Program-made: the position numbers and the translations under genes
Shown: piece after piece, positions 20,355 through 30,039 of the stretch
Layout: each line of letters opens with the position of its first letter
Numbering within the stretch: the first letter of the stretch is position 1
Assembly (NCBI GenBank): GCA_019677205.1
Contig: JAAMXY010000040.1
Location: 1-64,000 of the forward strand
Direction: 5' to 3'
Length of the DNA: 64,000 bases
Source of the DNA: Pinguiococcus pyrenoidosus
Taxonomy: Eukaryota; Sar; Pinguiophyceae; Pinguiochrysidales; Pinguiochrysidaceae
The notes under the pieces: generated by a model
Databases searched by the model: none
Seen by the model: the letters and a program-made list of their open reading frames with translations, nothing else
What the model was told of the DNA's origin: nothing

Positions 20355-21576
20355 ATGAGCCGAAATGACGCGCTTTACGCCGGCTCAGCCATGGTAGCGC
20401 TGAGCCCGGGCGCCGCGATGATTCTGCTGCTGGCGTGGCGCCAGCCACATGTGGTCGTGCTGCACTTCCTCGGCGCCGTGGGTTGGCTCGTGTCTCTGCT
20501 GCTTCTGGCCATCGTTTGGGTGTCGGTTCCGCCGCTCAAGGAGGCCTGGGGGTGGGTCACGGTCATGGGCAGCGTGGTGCAGGAGCTGTGTCGCCTTGGC
20601 GTCGTGTGTCTGTACTTCTCTCTAGGTGCGTCGGGGGGGTTCTCTTGGTTTTGGTTGTTTGAGATTGTTGGAGGGGTTTCGACGCTTCTTGCCCGAATCC
20701 ATGGGGCACGGAGATCGCAAAAGTTCACGCATGCTTACCACGACTTCATGTGCGTATGTCTTGTGTTCGGCAGAGCGTCACGTGGAGAAGAGGTTCTCGC
20801 CGACGAACCAGAGACTGCCGCTCAACGACTTCCTGGCCGCGTTGGCCTCCGGCTCCGGCTTCGCTTCGATGCACACGTTGATGCAGTTTGGCACCATCAT
20901 CGCCGCCACCGGAACGAAGTCCACCCTCTTCACGGATGCGTGCAGGTGCGCTCGAGAGCGTAGTCTTTCATTTTCGTGACGGGAGAGGGGGGAGGGGGAG
21001 CGCGGCCAACCCACCCACGAAGGGCTTTGGCGCGATCTCCACGGTTCTGATTTGCTTCTTGCTTCTTGTTTCTCGTTCTTCGGTTCTTGATGCTTGGAGG
21101 TAGAGATGCCCCGCACGTGCTGGTGATGTCCTACACGGCCTTGGTGTTCTGGGTGCTTGACGTGTTGTTGATGTTCGCGGCCTTCAGCGCCCTGAGGAAG
21201 GGCGTGCGCGGCGCGGTGCCAGGCGTCCTCGTCGTCTTCCTCATTCACGTAGGAATGGCCTTGACGACGCTCATCAACCTAGAAGACAACGGCTGCGTCG
21301 TGTCGCTGCCTGTCCTCACCGCGGAAGTCGCCGTGGTGGTGGGATACGTGCTGACTTTCGTTCGGATCTACATGCCGCCCAGGTGAGATGGGGATGTCAG
21401 GCTGTGTCGGAACGAACCAAAATGCCCGCAACTTGCCCGCTCGTGTGGCAAAGCAAAAGCCGGAAGCTCATCGATTTTTGGGCTGACCACTCCCGTATTG
21501 CAGACTGGAGGCCAGCAGTTCCCAGGCAGCGCCGAGAACAGATAGAATGGAACTGGAGCAGGCGCACATGACTTGA
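20355..21576 (+). CDS. APH1: APH-1, gamma-secretase subunit
   Basis: Four exons: 20355-20625, 20774-20945, 21104-21382 and 21504-21576, with matching phases, give 264 aa, the same size as animal APH-1 (about 265). APH-1 is the seven-helix scaffold of gamma-secretase with presenilin, nicastrin and PEN-2. The N-terminus matches the family (ALSPGAAMILLLAW, FLGAVGWLVSLLLLAIVW, VVQELCRLGVV). Later helices include LASGSGFASMHTL for the GxxxG helix and VVFLIHVGMALTTLIN, which keeps one of the two conserved membrane His residues; the earlier one (TM5) appears replaced. The last exon adds a soluble tail (LEASSSQAAPRTDR); reading through its donor would instead stop after PPR. It converges with the COA3-like gene, 92 bp away. 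Confidence 0.85.
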
Positions 21577-21668
21577 GACATCTCGAGCAAGCCGAAAGAC
21601 TAAGCATCGTAGTTTCTTGCGTGCACAGCGTAAGAGAGAAGCTCTTGTTCACCTGCGGCACCAGGCAC

Positions 21669-22104
21669 CTACTTCTTCCTCGCGACCTTGTCGCCAACGC
21701 CAAGCTCTTCCGCAGCTTCGGCAAGGTCATCCTGCAAAGATGAACTCCACTCAGCTCCAACACCCAAACGAAAGGCGAAAAACGAAAAACACGGAGTGCC
21801 ACCATGCTTCCACGGCAGTCTCCTTACCTGGCTGCTCATCCTCCTTATTGAGTAGTAGTACACCGAGCCGATGAAGCTGAACAGCAGCGTGGCCAAGACG
21901 GCGTTATTGCGCACCTGCGCGTCCTGCGAAGGCCGCGCAACTCGCCACATCATTCGCAGATCCCCCAACTCGTGAAGCGGCACAGCGTCTTACCGTCTGC
22001 GGCGGAGGCACTTTTGGCGCTGAGAAGTGCCGCAGAGAGCCGCAAAGCTGAGTCCGGCGAGCGGCCAGCTCCACTGTCCGCACACTTCGCAAAATCTGCC
22101 GCAT
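21669..22104 (-). CDS. COA3/CCDC56-like cytochrome c oxidase assembly factor
   Basis: Three small exons: 22104-21994, 21923-21828 and 21731-21669, all phase 0, give 89 aa. COA3 is a single-pass inner-membrane protein that stabilises newly made COX1. Exon 1 is a mitochondrial presequence (MRQILRSVRTVELAARRTQL..FSAP: Arg-rich, no acids until V-E). Exon 2 carries the basic stop and single helix: VRNNAVLATLLFSFIGSVYYYSIRRM. Exon 3 continues DDLAEAAEELG, the acidic tail typical of COA3 ('...YSM..V.QDDF'). The helix plus Q-D-D junction matches the family well, but the protein is short, so other small inner-membrane assembly factors remain possible. Intron 2 (96 bp) has no in-frame stop. Confidence 0.68.
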
Positions 22105-22658
22105 CTTTAGGCGTTTGGTGGCGCTTCAGGTGTGAGGACTTCGGAAGGTTTCGGCGGTCGAAGATCTGCGAAAAACCGCAGACTGCCTTTCTGGATCCCA
22201 CCACTCACGTCTCTGTCTGCGCCAAAGATCCGCGGGGAAAGAGGCGCGAAAACGCAGAGGTCGCAGCTGCCGCAGAGAGCAAGAGAGCGCCAGTCAGCGG
22301 CTGTATAAGGGAATCGTCTCTCGCGACTCTACTGCGAGGGGTGCAACTCATATTGTGACAAGCGCTCCTTCATATGCATAATTTTGTCACCAAAGTTTTA
22401 ATAGTCTAATTTACACTACTTGATAAAATATTTTCTAAAATATGCTCCATGGCAAATTTACCTCGCCACGTACCTCGGTCCTCCGCGCCGCCTCACGCGT
22501 CGTGGCGCCAACGACTTTCGTCCCTCTCGCCGGCCCGGGTGTGCAGCGGCCTGGCTGTGAGTGCCGAGCAGCGGCGACTTGCAACCAAAGCGTCGGCGTG
22601 GCAGCAGGCGGCGGAACGGTCGCCGAAGTTCAAGATTCCTTCTTGCGGGAGCCCTAGG
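22105..22658. promoter_or_regulatory. Divergent region COA3-like / YchF with AT-rich island
   Basis: About 550 bp between divergent starts. 22350-22445 is strikingly AT-rich (poly-T/A runs, TATTTTCTAAAATAT) inside GC-rich surroundings and ends about 215 bp before the YchF start. No coding exon is supported. Confidence 0.45.
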
Positions 22659-24014
22659 ATGCGCTGGGTTGCTGCCGTGACCATGCTGCTTGGGATGCGA
22701 GCAGCTGCGGGCTTTCGGGCTGGGGGGAGATTGGCCAGGCCGGCCAGTAGGCACACCGTGGTCATGAAGCTCAAGACGGGCATCGTGGGCATGCCCAACG
22801 TGGGCAAGTCCACGCTGTTCAACGCGCTTACGAAGGCGCAGAACGCCGAGGCGGCCAACTTCCCCTTCTGCACCATCGAGCCCAACACGGGGGTGGTGCC
22901 GGTGCCCGACCTGAGGCTGGACAAGCTGGGCGAGATCAGCAGCAGCGCCAAGGTCGTCCCGGCCGTGCTGGAGTTCGTGGACATCGCCGGTCTGGTCAAG
23001 GGCGCCAGCGAGGGAGAGGGCCTTGGCAACAAGTTCCTGGCAAACATCCGAGAGTGCGATGCCATCATCCACGTGGTGCGCTGCTTTGAGGACGAGAACG
23101 TCATCCACGTATCCGGCACCGTGGATCCGCTGGACGATATCGAGGTGATCAACCTGGAGCTGGCTCTGGCCGACCTGGCGCAGGTGGAGAAGCGCAATCA
23201 GAAGGTAGTCAAGGATAAGAATGCGAACCCGGATGAGCGGAAGGCCCTGGAGAAGCTGCTGCCGGCGCTGGATGAAGGATTGCCGGCGCGGAAGGTGGAG
23301 CTCACCGAGGAGGAGGACAAGTCCATCAGGAGCCTCGGGCTGCTCACCCGAAAGCCTGTGATCTACGCGACGAACGTCGCCGACGAAGACTTGGCGACGG
23401 GAAATGAAATGGCAGAGAAGGTCAAGGCGTACGCGGAGAAAGAGGGCGCGGGGACAGTCCTTGTGAGCGCACAGGTGGAAGCGGAGCTGGTGGAGCTGAG
23501 CGAGGAGGAAGGCGCCGATTTCCTCGAGTCGCTGGACGTGGATCCTGAGAAGGTGGGCCTCAAGGCGCTCATCAGGGCGGCGTATGGACTGCTGGGATTG
23601 CAGACCTACTTCACGAGTGGACCGACGGAAACGCGAGCCTGGACGATCCGGGTGGGGACGAAAGCGCCGCAGGTACGTCCCGACTTCGGCGTTGGCGGCT
23701 GCCGGAGAGAAGACATGTGACAATTCTGCATCTGCTTGGCAACGGGAAAGGCTGCGGGTGTCATCCACAACGACTTCGAAAGAGGCTTTATTCGGGCGGA
23801 GTGCATCTCGTACGACGACCTCGTGGAAACCGGGAGCGAGAAGGCGGCGAAGGAGAAGGGCCTGCTTCGGAGCGAGGGCAAGGAGTACGTCGTCGAAGAC
23901 GGTGATGTGATCTTGTTCAAGGTAAAACACCATGGAGGACGCGCTTCTGAAAGAAGCTGTCGTCAGCTCGAAACTCATGATGTGATCGTCGCGTTTGCGA
24001 AGTTCAATGTCTAG
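22659..24014 (+). CDS. ychF: YchF/OLA1-family GTPase/ATPase with plastid-type presequence
   Basis: Three exons: 22659-23672, 23751-23921 and 24003-24014. The last codes only F-N-V and the stop, the invariant YchF C-terminus. YchF is an Obg-family P-loop NTPase that prefers ATP and associates with ribosomes and redox stress responses. Motifs: G1 [14 protein letters not shown], switch region [15 protein letters not shown]3 [20 protein letters not shown], the G4 position changed as in the family, then the TGS-like domain ([16 protein letters not shown] ... [15 protein letters not shown]). The N-terminus [19 protein letters not shown] looks like a signal peptide with Phe at +1, so plastid import is likely. 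An in-frame Met 24 bp later could also start. Intron 2 (81 bp) is stop-less. Confidence 0.92.
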
Positions 24015-24092
24015 GTCGCCGCTGAACACAAACCACACGACAACTACCCAGTTCTTGGAGCTGCTTTGCCGTCTCCCATTTCATGACGTAGC

Positions 24093-24792
24093 TCAGGTCC
24101 GACCCAATTGCGCTACACCAAGGTTCTTGTGCGCGCCACCGAGGAGGCCGTCTCCAAAGTTGAGGAGCTCTTCGCTCGGCTCATGGTGCACGAAAGCTCC
24201 TTTTGCCGCAGGACCGCCGTATGCAGACAGAAACGCTCTCCTCCCAGCTTCGCGCCCGGGGCAAGTCACGATCACGGTGGCATTGCCTTCCGCAACGGCA
24301 TCTCTAGCCAGCCTTCCCAAGAGCTGTGCCGTGGCCGTGTCGTACAGCATATCCGCTGCAACAACCACATCTGCTCTGGGAAGGCGATCGCATCCGTTGA
24401 GGTCCAGCAGCCGCGTCGAGAACTCCCTTGCATCACGTTCACACATGGCCCACATGAGTCGGAGTAGCTCGGTACCAGCACTGCGAAAAACCTGCCCACC
24501 TGGGTCGCTCGCCGCCAAAACTCAGCTCGACGGACTTGCTCACCAGCTCCAAAGCCAAGGGATTCACATCTGTGGCCTGCACCGACTTGGCGCCTCTTCG
24601 GAGGGCTACCAGAGATGGCAATCCCGGCCCGCAGCCGAGCTCCAGGACCGCTTGCCCCTGTAGGTCCATCTTCGAAAGGCATTCGGCCGCTACGTAGCCG
24701 CTCGGCCACAGCTGGCAGCCATAGGGATCCAGGTCTTCGTCCTCTCCGATGACGTCTTCCAAGAAGGCGTCGACATCAGCGATCTCTGCCAA
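24093..24792 (-). CDS. Class I SAM methyltransferase, METTL/Methyltransf_16 type, frame break inside
   Basis: Two minus-strand frames, 24792-24439 and 24518-24093, together make one lysine-methyltransferase-like protein. The first has [16 protein letters not shown] (family 'G..LWPSA..L...L'), the SAM loop [15 protein letters not shown] and [12 protein letters not shown]. The second has [10 protein letters not shown] and [12 protein letters not shown] (family 'D.I...D..Y'). The frames differ by +1. They can be joined by a 52-bp intron (24543-24492, donor CTG/GTGAGC, acceptor GGGCAG) or by a 19-bp one (24499-24481); a frameshift or assembly error is also possible. The 52-bp join gives 215 aa. 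The C-terminus may continue in another exon toward 24020. The substrate cannot be inferred. Confidence 0.65.
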
Positions 24793-25295
24793 CTTCAGCG
24801 GCTCAGGGAGCAGGTTCTACAGCAGCAGACGACGCGTCTCAGCATCAGCTCAAGGCGAGACAACGCTTTGACGCCGGACCTGCAGCTGCAACACGCGGAA
24901 GCGGTACTTGCCCAGCAGCGGAAAGCAGCCGGTCTCGCTGGAGAGGCCTCTCCTGCAGACACACAAGCACACCGTGGCGGTCACTTGCCACGAAACCCGT
25001 AGACCTCCCATGGAACCATCCTCGGTGGCTGAGAGGGCGCCCAACCCCGCGAGCCGTAGCGGATCAGCTGATACCCATGGCGCGTCAGTTCACGAGTTCT
25101 GAGAAACCCTTCATCGAATTCGGAGAACTGCCGTTCTCGCCAGAATTCTTTGACATACCTGACCCTCTAGGTTTTCAGAGAATTATCCCCCTCCCGCCAT
25201 CCTTTTGGCTGACTCCGTGCTTTCGAGAGAAGTCCTGTGTCGGCCGCGCAAGAGAAGCGGCGCCACAGAAACGGCGAGAAACTGGCGAAGCTGGG
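24793..25295. promoter_or_regulatory. Divergent region methyltransferase / CIAPIN1
   Basis: About 500 bp between divergent starts. The CIAPIN1 frame is open back to 25077, but that part is Pro/Phe-rich without family similarity. No other gene is supported. Confidence 0.35.
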
Positions 25296-26039
25296 ATGAG
25301 CACCTCGAACCTCATTATCGCGTCGGAGACCGACGGCAGCTCCGACGAGCAGCTGGCGGCGCTCTGCGGCGTGAGCGACGCAGAGGTGCTGCGACAGACG
25401 GACGCCGCCGGCGTGGAATGGCCGACGAGCGCCACAAATCTGGACTGCGTTGCGATTTTCGCGCCCATTCCCTCCACAGAGTTCTCAAATGTGCTGTCCA
25501 AGCTCCGGCCGCGCGGAGAGGTGCAGCTGCGGGCGGTGGCCGACGCCAGCTCGGCCAAGATGGCGCTCCTCATGGCGGGCTTCGAGAAGGTGGAGCAGGC
25601 GGACGGCGCGTTTCGCGCGTACAAGCCCGACTGGAGCGTCGGCGCCAAGGCGGCCGTGAGTCTTTCCAAGAAGGTGGACACCGGGGCGAAGGCGCTGGGT
25701 GTGGTCACGTGGAATATGGACGGCGACGACGACGAGCTCGTGGACGAGGACGAGTTGCTGGACGATTCGACCTTGCCTGCGGGGAAAGAGGCCGCAGGTG
25801 GCTGCGGCTCGGGGCGAAGTAGTGGCAGGAGACCTTGTAAGGGCTGCACGTGCGGTCGAGCTGACGAGGCCAAGGCAGTTGTAGTGGACCCGAATGCTCC
25901 GGAAGCGCCCAGCAGCGCCTGTGGCAATTGCCACAAGGGGGATGCGTTCCGGTGCGCGTCTTGTCCCTACTTGGGCCAGCCTGCGTTTGAGAAAGGAGCC
26001 GGTGGTGGCCTCACGATCTCCCTTGCGGATGACATCTAG
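25296..26039 (+). CDS. CIAPIN1: CIAPIN1/anamorsin/Dre2 Fe-S protein
   Basis: Single exon, 247 aa. Dre2 passes electrons from Tah18 in the cytosolic iron-sulfur assembly pathway. The N-terminal part is a degenerate SAM-methyltransferase-like fold ([15 protein letters not shown] ... LLMAGF). The linker is acidic ([15 protein letters not shown]). Both Fe-S motifs are intact: [18 protein letters not shown] (CX10CX2CXC) and the twin CX2C motif [19 protein letters not shown], followed by the usual P-A-F-E-G-E-like tail. The start at 25296 leaves the conserved region complete; the open frame extends further upstream without support. It converges with the TALE homeobox gene, 410 bp away. Confidence 0.93.
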   Translation: MSTSNLIIASETDGSSDEQLAALCGVSDAEVLRQTDAAGVEWPTSATNLDCVAIFAPIPSTEFSNVLSKLRPRGEVQLRAVADASSAKMALLMAGFEKVEQADGAFRAYKPDWSVGAKAAVSLSKKVDTGAKALGVVTWNMDGDDDELVDEDELLDDSTLPAGKEAAGGCGSGRSSGRRPCKGCTCGRADEAKAVVVDPNAPEAPSSACGNCHKGDAFRCASCPYLGQPAFEKGAGGGLTISLADDI

Positions 26040-26449
26040 GACGAACAGAGGAAAGTTGAAACCCGGTCTCTCAAGCTTCCGCCGTCGCATCTCGTTTTCG
26101 TGTTGCGTGAGGTGCAGCATGTGATGAAGCCACCGTCGAGCTCTCCCGCGAATGTGACAGCTTCTGACGCGGGCCTAGTAGCAAAGTGCCTTGACGATGC
26201 CTCGCGGAAATAACTGTGTAGATGAGGAGACACCGGCACACCGAATCTGAACAAATGGACTCCGTTTTGCTTCGTACACCGGGCACAGAAAATTTCTGAA
26301 CTTTACACGCGTCACAAACGCTCCAACATCAATCTCAAGACCACGAGACATATTGGGACGATCCTCGATCACACAATTGCGATTCCAGGAGCGACAAATA
26401 CCTGCGCCATGCTGCCAAAAACACCTCTAAACAGTCAACTTTTTTCCCT
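26040..26449. other. 3' intergenic between convergent genes
   Basis: No coding signal. It probably contains the 3' UTRs of CIAPIN1 and the TALE homeobox gene. Confidence 0.4.
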
Positions 26450-26822
26450 TCAGTTGAAGTCCTGCAACGCATCCATGATCCCATCCACGCCCTCGAGCTC
26501 CGGCAAGTCCATCGCCTGAGCAATCGGATCCCCCTCCTCTGTATCACCAAGAAGCGAATCGGGAGGTCAGCGTTTCGTTCTCGCCGGCAGAAGCTGTCGC
26601 ATGCGCGAAGAAGCGTACCTTCAAAGAACGAGCTCCAAAACACCGAATCTACGGGAAAGCCGAGATGGTCATCTTCGGGCGTTCCTTCGCAATCCATCGT
26701 GTTGGCCGACGTGTCCGTCAGCTGTCCGTCATCCGTCGAAACGCTGAGGACCTCGTCGAACGCCGCCTCCTGCGGCTCCTCCACCTTGTAATGGTCATCT
26801 CTATGTGCGTACAGAAGCTCCA

Positions 26823-26907
<85 letters not shown>

Positions 26908-28005
26908 CTTCACGTTGGCGTAGCTTCCCGGGTAGTGCAAGGGGGCCGTGGGATACGCCTCGTACAGGCTCTGCTGCGGCTTGGCGGGCATCGCCTTCAT
27001 CGGCTGGGAGAAGGGCGACGCGGAGGCCCGGTAGACGCTCAGGGACGCCTCCGTCAGCGGCGCGACTCGTGTCCTCGGCAGGGCGGCATGGTGGTCATAG
27101 TGCTGCCGGCCCGGGCTGTAGGGCAGCGCAGGCGGCGGCGGGCACAGCATCTGGGGAGAGCCGGCGGCGACCAGCTGATACTCCTGCAGCCGCTGCATCC
27201 GCTCCCGCGCCTGCGAGACGGCGACGTCCACGTCCTTGATGTGCGCCCTGTTCACGGCCCGGCTCCTGGACGTCTTGGACCTCTCGACGCGAGCCTTCTT
27301 GGCGCGCTTTGGGCCGCGGGGCTTGACGCTCTCGGCGGCACGCTTGCCGGCCCGGACCGCGCTGCTCATGGGCGGCTGCGCCGCGCGCAGGAGAGACGAG
27401 TTCGCCGGACGCGTCGAAGAGTTCTCTGAGACGTCAGAGATATCTTCCGCGGCGTTGCCGGTACGACTCAGCGACTTGGCCACCGTCTCCTCGAATGGCC
27501 GCAGCGGCTTGCGGCCGTCGCGGAGCGGCTTCCAGTGGCGCTTGCCTATGCCAGTACGAACACGCCTGTAAGCTGAATGGATCTCGCGGGCGGGAATGGC
27601 GGAGCGGCCGCAGGGGCTCTTACGTTGATTCGTGAACCACTGCTGCAACTGCGTGTGGGACAGGCGAGTCTCCTTCGCCAGCCGTTTCTGCAAGGGGGGG
27701 GACGGCGATTACGGTGAGGACTAATTTGGCTGGATGTGGCCCCGTGGTTCGAGATCGGTTTTGCTGGTGATGACGAGGAGGATGACGCAGCTCACCTTCT
27801 CCTCCGCAGAGGGGTACGGATGATCAATGTGCTCGAGCATCCACTGCCGCAAGCGGCAAGTGACCTGCTCGTCGAAGCGGCGGAAGCGCGTCTTGCTATC
27901 GGCGGGCTCAGTCTCGCCAGTGCGCAGGCTGCGGCGGTTGCGGAGCGCCTTTTGCGGCGCCGGGAGGGCCGCTCGCGTGCGTCGTCCATTTGCTGTTCGC
28001 GCCAT
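26450..28005 (-). CDS. TALE-class homeodomain transcription factor with long polyglutamine
   Basis: Three exons: 28005-27796, 27687-26619 and 26538-26450, phases 0 and 1, give 455 aa. The homeodomain is split by intron 1: FDEQVTCRLRQWMLEHIDHPYPSAEEK joins KRLAKETRLSHTQLQQWFTNQRK. The Pro-Tyr-Pro in the loop between helices 1 and 2 is the TALE three-residue insertion; WFxNxR marks helix 3, with Thr before the invariant Asn. Downstream come basic patches, then 27 consecutive Gln, then an acidic C-terminus with aromatic residues (FWSSFFEEEGD ... MDLPELEGVDGIMDAL) resembling an activation domain. TALE proteins often act in heterodimers controlling development or the diploid phase in algae; which class this is cannot be told. 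The start may lie in an additional 5' exon, since CAG/AATGG forms a plausible acceptor. Confidence 0.85.
26824..26904. repeat. Uninterrupted (CTG)27, coding Gln27 on the minus strand
   Basis: Twenty-seven perfect CTG triplets on the plus strand (CAG in the coding sense), flanked by CTT-CTT (Lys-Lys) and CAA. There are no CAA interruptions within the run, which implies recent, slippage-driven expansion. Confidence 0.95.
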
Positions 28006-28195
28006 TCTGGAAGCGAAGACGACCAAAGCTGTGAGCCAGCACATCCGGGGGACTCCTCACGCGGCGAAGGTGGAGTTTTAGGCGATAGATTCTTTCTGGC
28101 CACTGCGGCAGAATACCTCAACTCCGCCGCAGGGCCACCGCGCTGCCGCCGCTGTGGCGTCCCACTCACCTCAAGCCTTGCGTAGTCGCCGTTGT
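28006..28195. promoter_or_regulatory. Upstream region of the TALE homeobox gene
   Basis: Short 5' flank. A possible acceptor (CTTCCAG) immediately before the proposed ATG leaves open a non-coding first exon here. Confidence 0.3.
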
Positions 28196-28196
28196 T

Positions 28197-28682
28197 CTAG
28201 TCCTTGATGCGGCTGCGTGGTCGCCGGCCGGAGTCCAAGTCGTTGGGGGGAAGATGTGGTGCGCACGATTCTGCGGTGCCAGCGCGTGTTCGCTCGCAGC
28301 TGTTGGCGCAGGGGGCCCTTGCTGAGGAGCCGGCAAGCGTCGTGGTGGTCGCGAAGGCTGTTTGCGAGGACTCTCTGGGCCTCGCTTCTGGAAGAGAGGC
28401 GCAAGACGCCGTCAGAATACGCATGGCAGCGACGCAGGGGTGGCAGCTCGCTCCCCCACGGCGAATCCAGCGCGTGGGGAATCCTTCGAGCGCTTTGCAG
28501 CCAACCCCGTCCTGGCGTCGAGGTCGCGTACCTTGCGTCGGTGCTGTCTGCCAAATGGGCGCGGGGAGGCGAGTCGCAATGGTCTGCGGGCGGCGGAGCT
28601 GCGCACTGGAGCTGGGCGGCGCAGAGGACGGCAGTTCCTCGTCGTCTTGGGGTGGTTCATTCGTTCTCTTCCGTTCGCTCAT
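28197..28682 (-). CDS. Hypothetical protein, structure unresolved
   Basis: Two overlapping minus-strand frames are candidates. One starts at 28682 with MSERKRTNEPPQDDEELPSS, a plausible disordered N-terminus. The other (28554-28171) has a helical, more protein-like part: RSEAQRVLANSLRDHHDACRLLSKG. I could not find phase-consistent splice sites that join them. There is no family match. It may be a small two-exon gene, or chance frames in GC-rich DNA. Confidence 0.25.
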   Translation of the reverse strand: MSERKRTNEPPQDDEELPSSAPPSSSAQLRRPQTIATRLPAPIWQTAPTQGTRPRRQDGVGCKALEGFPTRWIRRGGASCHPCVAAMRILTASCASLPEARPRESSQTAFATTTTLAGSSARAPCANSCERTRAGTAESCAPHLPPNDLDSGRRPRSRIKD

Positions 28683-28695
28683 GATGCCTCCATGA

Positions 28696-30039
28696 TGATT
28701 CGCTGTCGCGATTCTCCCGACGAAGATTGGCAGATTCGAGATGTGCTAATATTTTACAGCGGCGCTTCCGAGATTCTGCGCCAATGAGGGCGCCCTGCTA
28801 AAGCGTGCTAAATTTTGCAAAAGTGCCGTTGCAGCTGAAGCACACGAATATTCGATCGAGCGAATCCATCGCAGAACGCGACAAATTACTCTCCTACATT
28901 TCGGCCCGCATAGCCGCGAGAACGGTTAGGAAATGCGACCTTGGAAGCGAATCGTGAGGCATCTTTTGATTCCAGAATGCGCCATTGGCTTGTGGAGTGA
29001 CAAATGAAATTTCATTATGCATCATTGATTGGCTGTCTGGCCGTGTCGCCACGTGATTCGCCAACTGTGAAAGATTGCAGTTGATCAACACATGCAAGGG
29101 ACACCCTCGGCCAGTGAAATTCGAGGAACGACGCCGTTGTCTGCGGAGCCGTCGCCATTGGATGGCCACCTGAGAACGGCCCAACTCGAAAATACAGTGA
29201 CGCGCTGGCCACAACGCCCCTCGCTGGCCAAATGCCGCGCCCAGCTCCATCCAGCCCCATCCTTTGCCCGAGCTCCATCGGCGACGATTCACAAATACAG
29301 ACGGCTATCATGGCCGGCCAACGTATGCCGTCGCCTTGGTGTTTCGGAGGGAGTGATTTGATATGACGCTGCCAGCTCTCTTCGAATTCCTTCCATGCCC
29401 CATACATCCGTGGCGTGCCCTGCAGAACGTCAATCATACCCGGTTTATACGTCAGACTCGGGCCACGCCTCACCAATGGACGCCTCCAAACCATAGCTAG
29501 AGCTGCAAGATGCTTTCCTAAACTTCGCAAGTGTCAATCACGGCCAAACGACTGGAGCACCGCCGCGGCAGCGCACTCCTTCTACGTGACCAGCTACGGA
29601 ACCAGAATCGGAATCCCGAAGCACCCAAACAACAAACCACAAACGCCATTGAAAATTCAACGCGCGCGAAATCGGAAATCGGAAGAGATCGGAAATCGAC
29701 CATCAGAAAATCAGAAATTCAGAAATTTGGAAATTCAGAAATTCAGAAATTCGAGCAAAAAGGTCTTCATCTTCCTACGCCCGCCTGTATTCATATCATC
29801 TGCAAAACATGGCGGCAATCGGCAGCTCTCCGCGGCGGTGCACAGTATTACCATCAGCTGATAGAAGTGGAAGTTGCGGTTGGTACCAACTCCAACTCGA
29901 AACTCGGTTGCCCAGGACGAACGCCCCAGCGCGCCGCCGCCTCCTGCTCCTCGTTCTCTTCCTTTGCTTCCTGGTGCCATACGATGGCGGTACAGTAGGC
30001 CACGCGCCTTTCCACCCCTCCAAAAAAGTTACTGTCGCC
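28696..30039. other. Gene-poor stretch upstream of the RNB gene
   Basis: About 1.3 kb with no supported gene. 29690-29760 is a short tandem of AAATTCAG-like units. A frame from 29809 would extend the RNB protein upstream with a second hydrophobic segment (RRRLLLLVLFLCFLVPY), but I prefer the Met at 30040. Confidence 0.4.
29700..29757. repeat. Short AT-rich tandem repeat (GAAATTCA units)
   Basis: Repeated GAAATTCAGAAATT-type units of 8-11 bp, preceded by related ATCGGAAATCGG units. It is not coding and lies upstream of the RNB-family gene. Confidence 0.65.

Noticed and set aside
22458-24038. 526-codon minus-strand open frame over YchF
   Set aside because: Shadow of the YchF frame; no domain on the minus strand.
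26665-27429. Plus-strand frame with a poly-Leu run
   Set aside because: The Leu run is the CTG reading of the CAG repeat; the minus strand has a real TALE homeodomain gene.
29015-29530. 171-codon minus-strand open frame
   Set aside because: No domain, no repeat and no splice partner; mixed composition across an AT-richer intergenic stretch. A real gene cannot be excluded, but support is lacking.
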